A stretch of 33,602 nucleotides of DNA, taken from positions 1-33,602 of the forward strand of contig JAGGUL010000068.1 in assembly GCA_021158525.1 (NCBI GenBank), given 5' to 3'. Each line of letters opens with the position of its first letter. Position 1 is the stretch's first letter. The notes under the pieces are model-generated. The model saw only the letters and a list, made by a program, of their open reading frames with translations. It was not told the origin of the DNA and ran no database searches. This document shows, piece after piece, positions 1 through 9,229 of the stretch. This DNA is from Candidatus Hydrothermota bacterium (lineage in GTDB: Bacteria > Hydrothermota > Hydrothermia > B15-G9 > DRBW01). The position numbers were made by a program, and so were the translations under genes.

Positions 1-2
1 CT

Positions 3-533
3 TCTATCTACGTGAGCTACATAACCGCCGATACCCTGTGGGGTAATACAAAACTGTATACAACTTACTGGGAAACTGATGGCGACACATGGGCGGAAGC
101 CGATACCTTTGCCGACTATTCACCGGAGCTGATCCGGCCGGCACAGGGGTGGGAAGGGCCCGGATCGCCAGCCCTGGTTTACGTCGGCCAGGGTGCCCAG
201 AACGTCTATTACGACTCCTGGTCCAACACCGATGTAGAGGAAAATCCCCGGTCCGAGCCCGAAGCTGCAGCTGTCGAGGCATCACCTAACCCCTTCAGCG
301 GGGACGTGAGGATAAGGTTCCTTCTTCCGACAGACGGGAGAGTTTCCGTCAGGATCTACAATGCGGCCGGCGAGGCTATTGCATCTCTCCACGAGGGCGA
401 CCTGAACGCCGGATATCACACCTTCAACTGGAACGGCAGAAACAGGTGGGGCAAACCCGTGCCCAGGGGAATCTACTTCCTCTACGTAGAGTCGAAGGCA
501 GTCAAATTCTCCAGGAAGCTAATCAAAGAATGA
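3..533 (+). CDS. Secreted protein, C-terminal part, with FlgD-like/type-A sorting domain (5' truncated)
   Basis: The reading frame is open to the left window edge, so only the last ~176 codons are visible and no start can be given. The upstream part (TLWGNTKLYTTYWETDGDTW...) reads like repeats of a secreted beta-propeller or Ig-like protein. The last ~85 residues, from ASPNPFSGDVRIRF through YNAAGE, W-G-KPVPRGIYF and KLIKE, match the FlgD Ig-like/T9SS type-A C-terminal domain found on secreted proteins of FCB-group and related candidate phyla. In characterised members this domain directs export across the outer membrane and is removed. I infer a cell-surface or secreted product. The catalytic or binding part lies outside the window. 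Confidence 0.8.
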   Translation, partial: SIYVSYITADTLWGNTKLYTTYWETDGDTWAEADTFADYSPELIRPAQGWEGPGSPALVYVGQGAQNVYYDSWSNTDVEENPRSEPEAAAVEASPNPFSGDVRIRFLLPTDGRVSVRIYNAAGEAIASLHEGDLNAGYHTFNWNGRNRWGKPVPRGIYFLYVESKAVKFSRKLIKE

Positions 534-544
534 GCAAATCCCGG

Positions 545-570
545 TGGGGCGGCGCGTAAGCGCCGCCCCA
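545..570 (+). terminator. Strong GC-rich hairpin after the secreted-protein gene
   Basis: There is a perfect 11-bp inverted repeat, TGGGGCGGCGC / GCGCCGCCCCA, with a GTAA loop, 11 bases after the stop codon at 533. It is followed by CAAAATTCC rather than a U-run, so it is not a classic intrinsic terminator. It may stop or pause transcription, protect a 3' end, or be a copy of a dispersed palindromic repeat. Confidence 0.6.
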
Positions 571-587
571 CAAAATTCCTGAAACGC

Positions 588-2549
588 TTGAAGTCCCTCT
601 TAGAAAAGATTGAAGACCACCCGTTTTCCTTCCTGAGCGGTTTTGCCGGCCTTCTCTCGGTTATCTACGTGAGAAATTTCCTTGAAAGTTCTCTCGAGGG
701 CGACCTCATCCTCGGATTTTCTCCGATAACGGCCAACTCCTTCTATTCCATGTTCCTGCATTTCTCCCTTTTTTACATCTCTCTCTACCTATGGTTTCTT
801 CTCCTCCTCCTGATCCTGACCGGCGAAAGGATCGAAAGGCTTGCCCGGGTCCTTCTCTGGGGAATGGGGGTCATACTCATTGTTCCCCTGATAGACTACG
901 TCCTCTCCCACGGGGCAGGGTACAAGCTCACCTACCTCAAGGGTGCGGAGGAAATCCACAGGATCCTCGACTTCTTCAACTTAAAAAGGGACATAGTGCA
1001 GGCAAGCCCGGGCCAGCGGGTTGAGATACTGCTGGCTATGGCCGGTGCCGCTTCCTACGTTTACTATAAGAGGAAAAATCTGTTCAGATCCCTCCTCGCC
1101 ATTCCTCTGACCTATATCCTGATCTTTCTCCACGGGATCTACCCGAACACAGCTGCTAAACTCCTCGCCTCTCTTCCCACCTCAAAGGTCTCTTTCGGGA
1201 CCGTTCTCACCGGTGGTATCGCCGGAACTGATAGCCAGAACTACGCCCTCCTCTTCACTTTCTCCTGCCTCTTCGCGGGATGGCTCATACTTTTGAGATC
1301 GAAAGAAAAGAAGCTGCCCCGTCCCAATTCGAAGGCCTTTCTCCTGCCTTTACTTTTCTCCGTCTCCGCCCTCCTCGGCCTTCTTTCACTGAGGGGGATC
1401 TACAGGCTGGCCTTTTCAAACCCCGTGAACGTACTGACGGTGTTCGGAGGAGCTCTATTGCTCTTCATAATCTATCAATCGAGCAAAACCCGGGGGGAGA
1501 TCAGGAATATGCTGGCAGTATCGGCGCTGTTCCCCGGAATCGCTTTGGGCCCCCTGTATTTCCTTGCGGTCATCCTGACAGCTTTGCTGATCAAAAGGCG
1601 TGCAGGCCTTCTCATGGCTTCTCTCATCTCCATTTTTGCCGGGATAGGTCTCGTTTACGGCGGGAAAACTCATCTAATTCTGTCTCATAAGGGAAGGGAG
1701 ATAAAAGCCGCGGAGCTCATGGCCTTCGACCTTTTCCTCGAAAAAGACACAAGAGAGGCCCTCGATCTCTATAAGAGGCTCGTCGGGCATACCGGCTCCG
1801 AAAAATACAAAATCAGAGAGGCGCAGTGCCTCGTGAAGCTCGGCTTTCCCCACGATGCCCTCTCTCAGCTCAAAAGCCTGAAAAATCCAGGGTACGAGGG
1901 TTATTTGACTCTCGGTGAAGTCTATGAGATCCTCGATCATCGCCGCGAGGCTTCAGAGCTTTATCAAGACGCATCCACAAAACCCTATGATCCGGCGGGC
2001 TTCCTCATATCTGGGGCGAGAGCCCTTGCCCGCTCGGGGGATAAGGAGGGCCTTCTGAAACTGGTAAAAAGGGCGGAAAGGCACGGGGCTCCCCCTCACG
2101 TGAGATACCAGGTCCTGGGCGACTACTACTTGAGAAAAGGCAAACCCCAAAGAGCCATAGAGGAATTTCGCAGAGCTCTGAACCTCTATCCCAGGGACAA
2201 AATATCACTGGCGGGCCTGGGATATGCCTATTATTCGCAGGGAAAAATCGATTCGGCTTTGACCTTCTTCGAAGAAGCCATGATTTGGTCTCCCCGGGAT
2301 TACGCGGTGTATAACAATATCGGCGCCTGCGAGCTCAAAAAAGGTAACCTCAAAAAGGCACTTTACAACTTTCGCAAGTCCCTGAAGATAAACCCATCGC
2401 AGTATCAGGCCTATTTCAACATCGGACTCGTATACGAGATGGCTGGCGACACCCTCAACGCCGTCAAGTACTACAAAAGAGCCCTGGACCTCAACCCCTT
2501 CTACGAGGATGCGAGACGGGGCCTGTCCAGACTGGGGGGCGCGAATTGA
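588..2549 (+). CDS. Multi-pass membrane protein with C-terminal TPR repeats
   Basis: 653 residues. The N-terminal ~370 residues contain about ten hydrophobic segments (for example FYISLYLWFLLLLLIL, VLTVFGGALLLFIIY). From ~395 to the end there are tandem TPR-like helices, with clear TPR signatures from ~510 (YYLRKGKPQRAIEEFRRAL, GYAYYSQGKIDSALTFFEEA, GLVYEMAGDTLNAVKYYKRA). The start is TTG at 588. No ATG or GTG gives a better N-terminus, and the ribosome-binding site is weak. The stop overlaps the start of the downstream prenyltransferase (TTGA), so the two are probably translationally coupled. I do not recognise a named family for the membrane half. The TPRs suggest a scaffold for a membrane-bound assembly or glycosylation process. 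Function unknown. Confidence 0.8.
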   Translation: MKSLLEKIEDHPFSFLSGFAGLLSVIYVRNFLESSLEGDLILGFSPITANSFYSMFLHFSLFYISLYLWFLLLLLILTGERIERLARVLLWGMGVILIVPLIDYVLSHGAGYKLTYLKGAEEIHRILDFFNLKRDIVQASPGQRVEILLAMAGAASYVYYKRKNLFRSLLAIPLTYILIFLHGIYPNTAAKLLASLPTSKVSFGTVLTGGIAGTDSQNYALLFTFSCLFAGWLILLRSKEKKLPRPNSKAFLLPLLFSVSALLGLLSLRGIYRLAFSNPVNVLTVFGGALLLFIIYQSSKTRGEIRNMLAVSALFPGIALGPLYFLAVILTALLIKRRAGLLMASLISIFAGIGLVYGGKTHLILSHKGREIKAAELMAFDLFLEKDTREALDLYKRLVGHTGSEKYKIREAQCLVKLGFPHDALSQLKSLKNPGYEGYLTLGEVYEILDHRREASELYQDASTKPYDPAGFLISGARALARSGDKEGLLKLVKRAERHGAPPHVRYQVLGDYYLRKGKPQRAIEEFRRALNLYPRDKISLAGLGYAYYSQGKIDSALTFFEEAMIWSPRDYAVYNNIGACELKKGNLKKALYNFRKSLKINPSQYQAYFNIGLVYEMAGDTLNAVKYYKRALDLNPFYEDARRGLSRLGGAN

Positions 2550-3406
2550 AGGGCATCTCGATTTCTTTAAGAAATTCCCTGAGGGGCAGTCGACTCCTGA
2601 TATCGCTTCACTACCTCTTCCCGGTAGCCCTGGGAGTCTTCCTGGGAAGCAAAATTTACGGCAAACCCATTTTTATCGGAAAAGCCGTGCTTGTATCTCT
2701 GAGCGTGCTTTTCTCCTTCTTCGCATCCATTGTACTTAACGATTTCAACGACCTCCTCATAGACAGGATAACCGGAAAGGAAAACCCTTTAAAAGGCGAC
2801 ATAGACAGCTCAGGATATCGAATTTCCGGATTTCTCTTCTTCCTGATTTCCCTGTTCATAGCCCTTTGCGTGAGCTACAGGATGTTTCTGATAGTCCTTC
2901 TGGGCAACGTATTGCACTTCACTTACTCCTCTCCCCCTTTCCGTCTCAAGAGGTTTTACCCAGTATCCGTATTTCTTCTCGCACTCGGGGCGCTCCTCGC
3001 GGCCATAGCAGGCTTCGCCATCTATGAATCGGCCCGCCCCCTTCTCGCCTTCCCGCTGAAAGCCTCTCTCTTCATCGTGATCCCCCTCTTCTTATCCCTC
3101 AACTTCAGGGATCTCACCGATTTCGAGGGGGACATGGCAGATGACGTGAGCACCCTCTTCACAATCCTGGGCCCTGCGAGGGGAAGAAGGGCAGCGGCAA
3201 TCCTCATCTTCCTCGGATATCTGAGCACTTCCCTTATCCTCGGGTATCCCCCTCTCCTCATCATCTCCGTTCCCCTGGGAATTCTCAGCGCCCTCGTCGT
3301 CCTGAGGGAACCCTTCAGAGAAAAACACATCTTCCTCATCTATTTTCTCTTTGTGGCGGCGCTCTCGGTCCTCTTCAACTTGAAGCCCGAGATTATAGTC
3401 AGATAA
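2546..3406 (+). CDS. UbiA-family prenyltransferase
   Basis: 286 residues, almost entirely hydrophobic helices. It has the two Asp-rich motifs of the UbiA superfamily: NDFNDLLIDRITGKENP (around residues 65-81) and DLTDFEGDMADD (around 190). These bind the Mg-diphosphate of a polyprenyl donor. Family members attach prenyl chains to quinone precursors, heme, sugars or lipids in the membrane. The acceptor cannot be read from sequence. No quinone, heme or archaeal-lipid genes are nearby, so menA/ubiA/cyoE labels would be guesses. The TTG start at 2546 overlaps the stop of the upstream TPR membrane protein by four bases, which suggests that they act together. Confidence 0.85.
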   Translation: MKGISISLRNSLRGSRLLISLHYLFPVALGVFLGSKIYGKPIFIGKAVLVSLSVLFSFFASIVLNDFNDLLIDRITGKENPLKGDIDSSGYRISGFLFFLISLFIALCVSYRMFLIVLLGNVLHFTYSSPPFRLKRFYPVSVFLLALGALLAAIAGFAIYESARPLLAFPLKASLFIVIPLFLSLNFRDLTDFEGDMADDVSTLFTILGPARGRRAAAILIFLGYLSTSLILGYPPLLIISVPLGILSALVVLREPFREKHIFLIYFLFVAALSVLFNLKPEIIVR

Positions 3407-3480
3407 GGATCACCTGTCCTGTCTTCCCCCGGAAGGCTCCTGCCTTTAAACTTATGAAAACTTTTTCAAGGAGGTTTGAG

Positions 3481-4659
3481 ATGGCCTTCTTCGTGGCGCG
3501 CGATGATGAGATCAAGAGCGGGAAGACGTCGGACATCTATTTCGTCAGAACCGAGGAAATCCTCAGGAAAAAGGGCGTTCACAAAAAAGTTACAGCTGAA
3601 TTCACCGTATCCAAGCTACCCGCATCCTATGAGTGGGCGATATTTGGCGGTCTCGCCGAGGTGATCGAACTCCTCAAAGGCAAGGAAGTGGACCTCTATG
3701 CCCTTCCTGAGGGAACGCTTTTCAGGAACAGGGACATAAGGGGGATTCCAATCCCCGTCATGGTCCTGGAGGGAGATTACCTGAACTTCGCCGTCTACGA
3801 GACGCCCGCGCTCGGGTTTATCTGTCAGACCTCGGGCATAATGACAAAAGCGGCAAGAGTGCGGAAGGCCGCCGGCGATGCCGTAGTGCTATCCTTCGGG
3901 ATAAGGCGGATGCACCCTTCCATCACTCCCCTCATCGACAGGGCGGCCTACATAGGGGGCTGCGACGGCGTATCGAGCGTCAAGGGAGCGGAGTTCCTGG
4001 GATTGAAGCCCTCGGGAACAATGCCCCATTCACTCATCATCGTGATGGGAGAAGAAGAAGCATGGAGGGCTTTCGATGAGCTGATGGCGGAGGACGTGCC
4101 CAGGATCGCCCTCATCGACACGTACGGAGATGAAAAAACTGAGGCGATAAAGGCCGCGGAAACTATAAGGAATCTGCTCGCAGTGAGGCTTGACACCCCG
4201 GGATCGAGACGCGGGGACTTTCCCTCGATCATACGGGAGGTCCGATGGGAGCTCGACATAAGGGGCTTCGAGAAAGTAGGGATCTTCGTGTCGGGCGGGC
4301 TCGACGAGAACACGATCCCGCCGCTTCTCGAAGCCGGCGCCACGGGTTTCGGCGTCGGCACCAGCATCTCAAATGCTCCGACCATCGATTACGCCATGGA
4401 TATCGTGGAGGTGGAGGGAGAGCCCAGGGCCAAGAAGGGAAAGTACGGAGGCACAAAGAAGGTCTATCGCTGCGCGAGCTGCCTCAATTACGTCGTGACA
4501 GGCAGCGATACGCCTCCCTCCAAGTGCCCCCTCTGCGGAGGGGAGATGAAAGAAGCTCTGGTACCATATCTCAAGGCAGGAAAGCCGGTGAGAGAACTGC
4601 CCTCCCTCGAAGAAACGAGGAAGTACGTCCTCGCTCAGCTTGAGCGAGCAGAGCTCTGA
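3481..4659 (+). CDS. pncB: Nicotinate phosphoribosyltransferase, archaeal-type with zinc ribbon
   Basis: 392 residues. It converts nicotinate and PRPP to nicotinate mononucleotide in NAD salvage. Visible features are the N-terminal GKTSDIYFVRTEEIL, the core SFGIRRMHPSITPLIDRAAY, the phosphate-binding region with VSGGLDEN and GATGFGVGTSIS, and a C-terminal four-Cys zinc ribbon (CASC and CPLC). This layout matches the short archaeal/thermophile NAPRTase rather than the longer E. coli PncB. Start choice: AAGGAGG at 3468-3474 lies six bases before ATG 3481. The in-frame ATG at 3454 is upstream of that site and is rejected. The gene faces the convergent operon ending at 4710. Confidence 0.92.
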   Translation: MAFFVARDDEIKSGKTSDIYFVRTEEILRKKGVHKKVTAEFTVSKLPASYEWAIFGGLAEVIELLKGKEVDLYALPEGTLFRNRDIRGIPIPVMVLEGDYLNFAVYETPALGFICQTSGIMTKAARVRKAAGDAVVLSFGIRRMHPSITPLIDRAAYIGGCDGVSSVKGAEFLGLKPSGTMPHSLIIVMGEEEAWRAFDELMAEDVPRIALIDTYGDEKTEAIKAAETIRNLLAVRLDTPGSRRGDFPSIIREVRWELDIRGFEKVGIFVSGGLDENTIPPLLEAGATGFGVGTSISNAPTIDYAMDIVEVEGEPRAKKGKYGGTKKVYRCASCLNYVVTGSDTPPSKCPLCGGEMKEALVPYLKAGKPVRELPSLEETRKYVLAQLERAEL

Positions 4660-4681
4660 TCTCTCGACTTTTTAGTTTTTG
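4630..4681 (+). terminator. Candidate terminator at the end of pncB
   Basis: A perfect 8-bp inverted repeat, CTCGCTCA / TGAGCGAG, with a 3-nt loop (4630-4648) lies in the last codons of pncB. A CAGAGCTCTG palindrome (4649-4658) and a T-rich stretch, CTTTTTAGTTTTTG (about 4668-4681), follow. The T-run is too far from the first stem for a textbook terminator, so this is a tentative call for the convergent junction with the PIN/TRAM gene. Confidence 0.4.
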
Positions 4682-4709
4682 TCCCGAGGCCGATTTGGCC
4701 TGGAGACGA

Positions 4710-5699
4710 TCAGGACTGCTTGGGCCTCGCGAAAACCATTCTTCCGGCCTCTGTCTGTAACACCGAGACAACTATGCAGTTAATGTCCCTTCCCATGAAC
4801 TGATAACCGTTCTCTACGACAACCATGGTGCCGTCATCGAGATAACCCACGCCCTGCGTCTCTTCCTTGCCCTGTTTCACGACTTTCACCTTGATCTCGT
4901 CGCCGGCCATTATAACCGGCTTCAGGAGGAAAGTGAGTTCGTTCACGTTCAATACCTTTATTCCATGGATGTCAGCGATCTTCTTCAGGTTGTAATCAGT
5001 GGTTATTATCTTGGCTTTCTTCGCCTTCGCGAGCTCGATGAGCTTCAGGTCCACCTCTTTGATCCTCGGGAAATCGTCGGATATTATGTGTATGCTTATG
5101 GAATCCAGCTTCTGCATTTCTTTTAAGACGTCCATTCCTCGCCTTCCGCGGGTCCTCCTGACGTGGTCTTTTGAATCGGCTATCCTCTGAAGCTCTTTCA
5201 GGATAAACCTCGGAACGAGCACCTCTCCCTCGAGGAATCCGCTCTTGGCCACTCCGAGTATCCTGCCATCTATAAGCACGCTGGTATCGAGGATCTTGGA
5301 CGAACAGGACGCCGTCGTGACCCTGGGCCTCAAAAAGAGGTTGAGTATCCTGAGCTCGTGCCTCTTGTGGTAAGTGAAGCTCCCGAAGATGTAGATGCCT
5401 ATGAGGTTCATCGCAACATACACCCAGAAGCTTGCGGGCCTCATAAAGGGAAGTAGCGTAATAATGAAAGCGAGTATGCTGGAAATGATCACTGCCAGGG
5501 CTATGCCCACATAAAAAGCCAGCACATCCCGTGACCGCCTGGTGGAGATGAAGTATTCGATACTGAAGACCACCAGGCTGATCACCACAGCACCCAGGGT
5601 ACTGACTTCATTGGTAAAACCCGATTTGAGGCCCGCATATCTTATGAAAAACACCATCAATATGAAGAAGAACAGCCTGTAAAAAGCTACCCAACGCAT
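4710..5699 (-). CDS. Membrane-anchored PIN/TRAM-domain protein (YacL family)
   Basis: 329 residues. Four N-terminal transmembrane helices (about residues 5-25, 33-50, 60-85, 90-110) are followed by a PIN nuclease-like domain starting at KILDTSVLIDGRI (~135), with further acidic residues in the ELQRIADS and ITTDYNLKKIA regions. A C-terminal TRAM domain (around 265-325, DEIKVKVVKQGKEE...VGYLDDGTMVVV) is expected to bind RNA. This is the Bacillus YacL architecture. YacL-like proteins are predicted ribonucleases of uncertain target. It is the last gene of the truA operon, and its ATG overlaps the 3' end of radA by 13 bases. In many bacteria yacL and radA are neighbours, which supports both calls. 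Confidence 0.88.
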   Translation of the reverse strand: MRWVAFYRLFFFILMVFFIRYAGLKSGFTNEVSTLGAVVISLVVFSIEYFISTRRSRDVLAFYVGIALAVIISSILAFIITLLPFMRPASFWVYVAMNLIGIYIFGSFTYHKRHELRILNLFLRPRVTTASCSSKILDTSVLIDGRILGVAKSGFLEGEVLVPRFILKELQRIADSKDHVRRTRGRRGMDVLKEMQKLDSISIHIISDDFPRIKEVDLKLIELAKAKKAKIITTDYNLKKIADIHGIKVLNVNELTFLLKPVIMAGDEIKVKVVKQGKEETQGVGYLDDGTMVVVENGYQFMGRDINCIVVSVLQTEAGRMVFARPKQS

Positions 5700-7057
5700 A
5701 TTTCTATCACCTCGTTTATATCATTTATACCCACAATTTCGATTCCGGGATCCCCATCAATTTTCGACCCGGCCGGGACGAAGGCCCTTTTCATGCCCAT
5801 CCTCCTGGCCTCTCTCAGCCTCTGAGCGAGGCCCCTGACTGGCCTTATCTCGCCGCCGAGCCCGACCTCTCCAACAAAAAGGTCGGTCCCGGAAAGGGGC
5901 TTCTTTTTCCGGGAAGACACTATGGCCACGGCAACGCCGAGATCGGCAGCCGACTCGTTGATCCTTATCCCCCCAGTGACGTTGATGAAGACATCGGACT
6001 TCCTGAGGAGCAAACCCGTCCTTTTCTCCAGAACGGCGAGCAACATGGAAAGGCGCTTCACGTCATAACCTGTCGCGGTTCTCTGAGGAACTGCAAAGGG
6101 ACTGGACAAAACAAGGGCCTGGACCTCGACGAGGAGGGGCCTGACTCCCTCGAGAAGGGCTGTCAGCGCCACCCCTGTTCTCTCTCTCCTCTCTTCCGAT
6201 ATGAAGAGAAAAGAGGGGTTCTCCACCTCCACCAGGCCTCTATCGCCCATCTCGAAAACCCCGATCTCATCCACGGACCCGAACCTGTTCTTGATGCTCC
6301 GCAGTATTCTCAACCCCGAAGTCCTCTCTCCCTCGAAGAAGAGGACTGCATCCACCATGTGCTCGAGCGTTCTGGGGCCAGCCAGTGTGCCATCCTTGGT
6401 CACGTGTCCGACTATGATAACGGTGCAGCCCGTCCTTTTGGCGAACCTGAGAAGCTCGGCTCCGCATTCCCTGACCTGACTGACCGTGCCCGGTATGGAC
6501 TGGAGGGACGGATGATAGACGGTCTGTATCGAATCGACAAAGAGATAATCGGGGGAAAATTCCGAGGCAACCTCCAGTATCCTCTCCAGGTCAGCCTCCG
6601 CCAGGGCCTCGATGCCATTTAGATCGATGCCCAGCCTCTCCCCCTTTTCCCTGAGCTGGCTCAGGGACTCCTCTCCCGTGACGTAAAGCACCTTCCTTCC
6701 GGGACCCGCCAGCCTGCTCGCCACCTGGAGCAAAAGCGTTGACTTGCCGATCCCGGGATCCCCTCCTATCAGAATAAAAGCCCCCTCGGGAATCCCGCCT
6801 CCTATCACCCTGTCAAACTCCTTTATCCCGGTGGCGACCCTGCCCCTTTCCTCGCCCCTCACCTGGCTGAGCTTCACCCTGGTACTCCTCTCCCCTCCTC
6901 CCGAGAGCCAGGATCTTCCCTCGCCCTTCTTTCTCTCGCTGGAAACTTCCTTGAAGGAATTCCATGCCCCGCACACAGGACAGCGTCCGAGCCATCGCGG
7001 AGACTCGTAGCCGCAATTCTCACAAACGTATACGCTTTTCATCCTGTCCTTAACCAT
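5687..7057 (-). CDS. radA: DNA repair protein RadA
   Basis: 456 residues, normal for RadA/Sms, a RecA-like branch-migration ATPase in recombinational repair. The N-terminal zinc finger CENC...CPVC is at residues 12-29, Walker A GDPGIGKST at ~99-107, Walker B-like LFVDSIQT after that, and the RadA-specific KNRFG motif and a Lon-like C-terminal domain (around GGIRINESAADLGVA) follow. The start at 7057 gives a TGATG overlap with the MCE gene. A second ATG at 7042, preceded by AAGGACAGG, is an equally reasonable start (MKSVYVCENCG). Confidence 0.95.
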   Translation of the reverse strand: MVKDRMKSVYVCENCGYESPRWLGRCPVCGAWNSFKEVSSERKKGEGRSWLSGGGERSTRVKLSQVRGEERGRVATGIKEFDRVIGGGIPEGAFILIGGDPGIGKSTLLLQVASRLAGPGRKVLYVTGEESLSQLREKGERLGIDLNGIEALAEADLERILEVASEFSPDYLFVDSIQTVYHPSLQSIPGTVSQVRECGAELLRFAKRTGCTVIIVGHVTKDGTLAGPRTLEHMVDAVLFFEGERTSGLRILRSIKNRFGSVDEIGVFEMGDRGLVEVENPSFLFISEERRERTGVALTALLEGVRPLLVEVQALVLSSPFAVPQRTATGYDVKRLSMLLAVLEKRTGLLLRKSDVFINVTGGIRINESAADLGVAVAIVSSRKKKPLSGTDLFVGEVGLGGEIRPVRGLAQRLREARRMGMKRAFVPAGSKIDGDPGIEIVGINDINEVIEICVG

Positions 7058-7857
7058 CAGAAGATTTTGACCGTTATATAGCGTCTCGGATTCTCCCTTA
7101 TGTCAAGGAGAAGCTCCTCCAGGGATCGAAGGGCCGAATCAGCCCGGTAATAGAGGTCGTCTTCCTGAAGGAGTTTCCCCAGCGTGCCACGGCCTTCGAG
7201 TATAAGGCTCTCTATGCTGTCCAGTTTAGTGACAACGAGATCGAGTTTCTCCCTGCTCGTATCGACATCGGCGGACTTTTCGGCGAGCACCTTGCGCAGG
7301 TCATCCACCAGCGAGTTTATGTTCTCGAGAGTCCTGGCGAGCCTTCCGCTCGCCCCTCCGATCACATCTTCGGCTTCACCCATGAGCCTCAATCCGCCCA
7401 CCAGGAGGGAATCGGAGCGCCTCAGAAATTCAGCGAGACGGGATATAACGTCTCCGAGATCTTCCTTTGCGATGCCGGGTATCGTGCTCCAATCGGGCAA
7501 CGGCTCTCCCCTGCCGAGCCTTATGCCGAGGCGCATCTGACCTATGATCCCCAGGCTCTCGAGCCAGGCGGTGGCCCCTTCTCTCAGGCGATACCCATCG
7601 ATCCACACTATGACGATCACGCTATCGGGAAAGAGCTCTATGTCCTTCACCCTCCCCTTGGGAACCCCCAGAATCGTGACGACATCGCCCTTATTTATCC
7701 ATCCCACTTCCTTGAACTTTATCCTGTAGTAATGCTTCTCCTTGCGTATCTTGAACTCGTTGAGCCAGGAATAGCCAAAAATAAGAAGCACCAGACCCAG
7801 GGCGACAAGAAGGCCCACCTTAACCCTGTGTTTTCTCTCCTCCCTATCGATAACCAT
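7057..7857 (-). CDS. MCE/MlaD-domain lipid-transport protein
   Basis: 266 residues with a single N-terminal transmembrane helix (about 12-31, VGLLVALGLVLLIFGYSWL). The MCE domain follows at about 40-115 (YYRIKFKEVGWINKGDVV, GVPKGRVKDIEL, GIIGQMRLGIRLG). The C-terminal ~140 residues are predicted coiled coil (LARTLENINSLVDDLRKVL). MCE proteins form hexameric periplasmic tunnels that carry phospholipids between the membranes and normally work with MlaE-type permease and MlaF-type ATPase subunits. Neither partner is in this window. The gene overlaps htrA by 14 bases and radA by one, so it is cotranscribed with both. Confidence 0.85.
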   Translation of the reverse strand: MVIDREERKHRVKVGLLVALGLVLLIFGYSWLNEFKIRKEKHYYRIKFKEVGWINKGDVVTILGVPKGRVKDIELFPDSVIVIVWIDGYRLREGATAWLESLGIIGQMRLGIRLGRGEPLPDWSTIPGIAKEDLGDVISRLAEFLRRSDSLLVGGLRLMGEAEDVIGGASGRLARTLENINSLVDDLRKVLAEKSADVDTSREKLDLVVTKLDSIESLILEGRGTLGKLLQEDDLYYRADSALRSLEELLLDIRENPRRYITVKIF

Positions 7858-9229
7858 AGGTAGTCACCACAAAGGGCGTTCCGAACCTGTCCACATAGAT
7901 CCGGAGAAGCCCTCCTTTTTTAATCTTCTTCAGAACTTTCTTTAGTTCCTCCACGTCGTTAACCTGAGTGTTGTTGACCCTGAGTATCACGTCTCCCCTT
8001 GTGAGCCCGAGAGAATAAGCGTGAGACCCTGGCCTGACCTTCAGAACGAGAACGCCTTTCCCGATCGAGAGGTTGTACTTCCTGGCAATGGCATTGTTGA
8101 CCGTAACGGCAAGTATCCCGAATTCCAGGTCTTCGGGATTTTCCTCTATGAGGGAGGCTCTCCCCTTAAGCCTCCTCTCCTCACCCTCGTGATCCACCAG
8201 AAGCTCGATCTCCTCTCCCGGAATCAACGCATAGGTCACATCCTCCCAATCCCCCTCGTTGTATATCTTCCGCCCGTTGACCTCCTCGATTATGTCCCCT
8301 TCCGACAACTTGCCGGCAAAGGGCCCATCCTCGTCAATCGATGTGACCGCCACCCCCCGGGTCTTTTCGTAGCCGAGTCCCTCCCTGATCTCTTCGGTCA
8401 GGTTCTGAACCATCACTCCGAGATAGCCCTCCCTGACCTTTCCGTATTTCTCAAACTCGGGAACGAACTTCTTCACGAGGTTTATGGGAATGGCAAAGCC
8501 TATCCCCTCGCTTCCTCCCGATGACGTGATTATAAAGGTGTTCACGCCGATAACCTGTCCCAGGCTGTTCACCAGAGGGCCTCCGGAATTTCCGGGGTTA
8601 ATGGCGGCGTCGGTCTGTATCATATCCCGGTATATCCGCTCTCCTCTCCCCTTGAAAGTCCTGTGCAGGGCCGAGACAACCCCGACGGTCACCGTGGGCT
8701 CCAGGTCCTCGAGCATGTAGCCGAAGGGGTTCCCGATGGCAATAACCCACTCGCCGATGAAAAGGCTATCGGAGTTGCCCAGCTCGGCCACCGGCAGATC
8801 TTTTCCCTCTATCTTCAGGAGGGCGAGATCTCTCCTTTCGTCGGTGCCCACTATCTGGGCATCGAAAACCCTGCCGTCGGAAAGAGTTACCTTTATCTTC
8901 TCGGCTCCCTTTACGACGTGTTCATTGGTCACCACGTGGCCCTGTTCGTCGATTATGAACCCCGAACCCAGAGACTGAACCTTCTCCCTGTAGTACCTGG
9001 GTGGGAAAAACTCCTTCCAGAACTCGCCGAAAAAGGGATCCTCAAAAAAGGAAGGCCTCTCTGCCACAACCCTCGTGGATATGACGGAGATGGAGACGAC
9101 CGCGGGCCCTGCCTTCTCAGCAGCCCTGACAATGGCATTCCGCCTGGTCGCCGTTATGTCCTCCTCTGAGCGTAAGTGGCCGAAAAACAACGGGAGAAAA
9201 ACGAGAAAAATACGGACCGTCCCTCTCAT
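7844..9229 (-). CDS. htrA: HtrA/DegP-type periplasmic serine protease with two PDZ domains
   Basis: 461 residues. It has an N-terminal signal-like segment ([12 protein letters not shown]) and a trypsin-like domain with the full catalytic triad: His104 (VTNEHVV), Asp134 (ERRDLALL) and Ser215 (NPGNSGGPL). Two PDZ domains follow (from ~265 at REGYLGVMV, and ~370 to the end, with [17 protein letters not shown]). The family degrades or refolds damaged envelope proteins. The ATG overlaps the transaldolase stop (ATGA). It lies between a metabolic enzyme and an MCE lipid transporter, which suggests that the operon mixes housekeeping and envelope maintenance. Confidence in the family is high; the degP/degQ distinction cannot be made. 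Confidence 0.93.
   Translation of the reverse strand: MRGTVRIFLVFLPLFFGHLRSEEDITATRRNAIVRAAEKAGPAVVSISVISTRVVAERPSFFEDPFFGEFWKEFFPPRYYREKVQSLGSGFIIDEQGHVVTNEHVVKGAEKIKVTLSDGRVFDAQIVGTDERRDLALLKIEGKDLPVAELGNSDSLFIGEWVIAIGNPFGYMLEDLEPTVTVGVVSALHRTFKGRGERIYRDMIQTDAAINPGNSGGPLVNSLGQVIGVNTFIITSSGGSEGIGFAIPINLVKKFVPEFEKYGKVREGYLGVMVQNLTEEIREGLGYEKTRGVAVTSIDEDGPFAGKLSEGDIIEEVNGRKIYNEGDWEDVTYALIPGEEIELLVDHEGEERRLKGRASLIEENPEDLEFGILAVTVNNAIARKYNLSIGKGVLVLKVRPGSHAYSLGLTRGDVILRVNNTQVNDVEELKKVLKKIKKGGLLRIYVDRFGTPFVVTTYGYR

Noticed and set aside
3455-3468. TGAAAA/TTTTCA inverted repeat before pncB as a regulatory hairpin
   Set aside because: Six A-T-rich pairs with a two-base loop are too weak to support a regulatory call.
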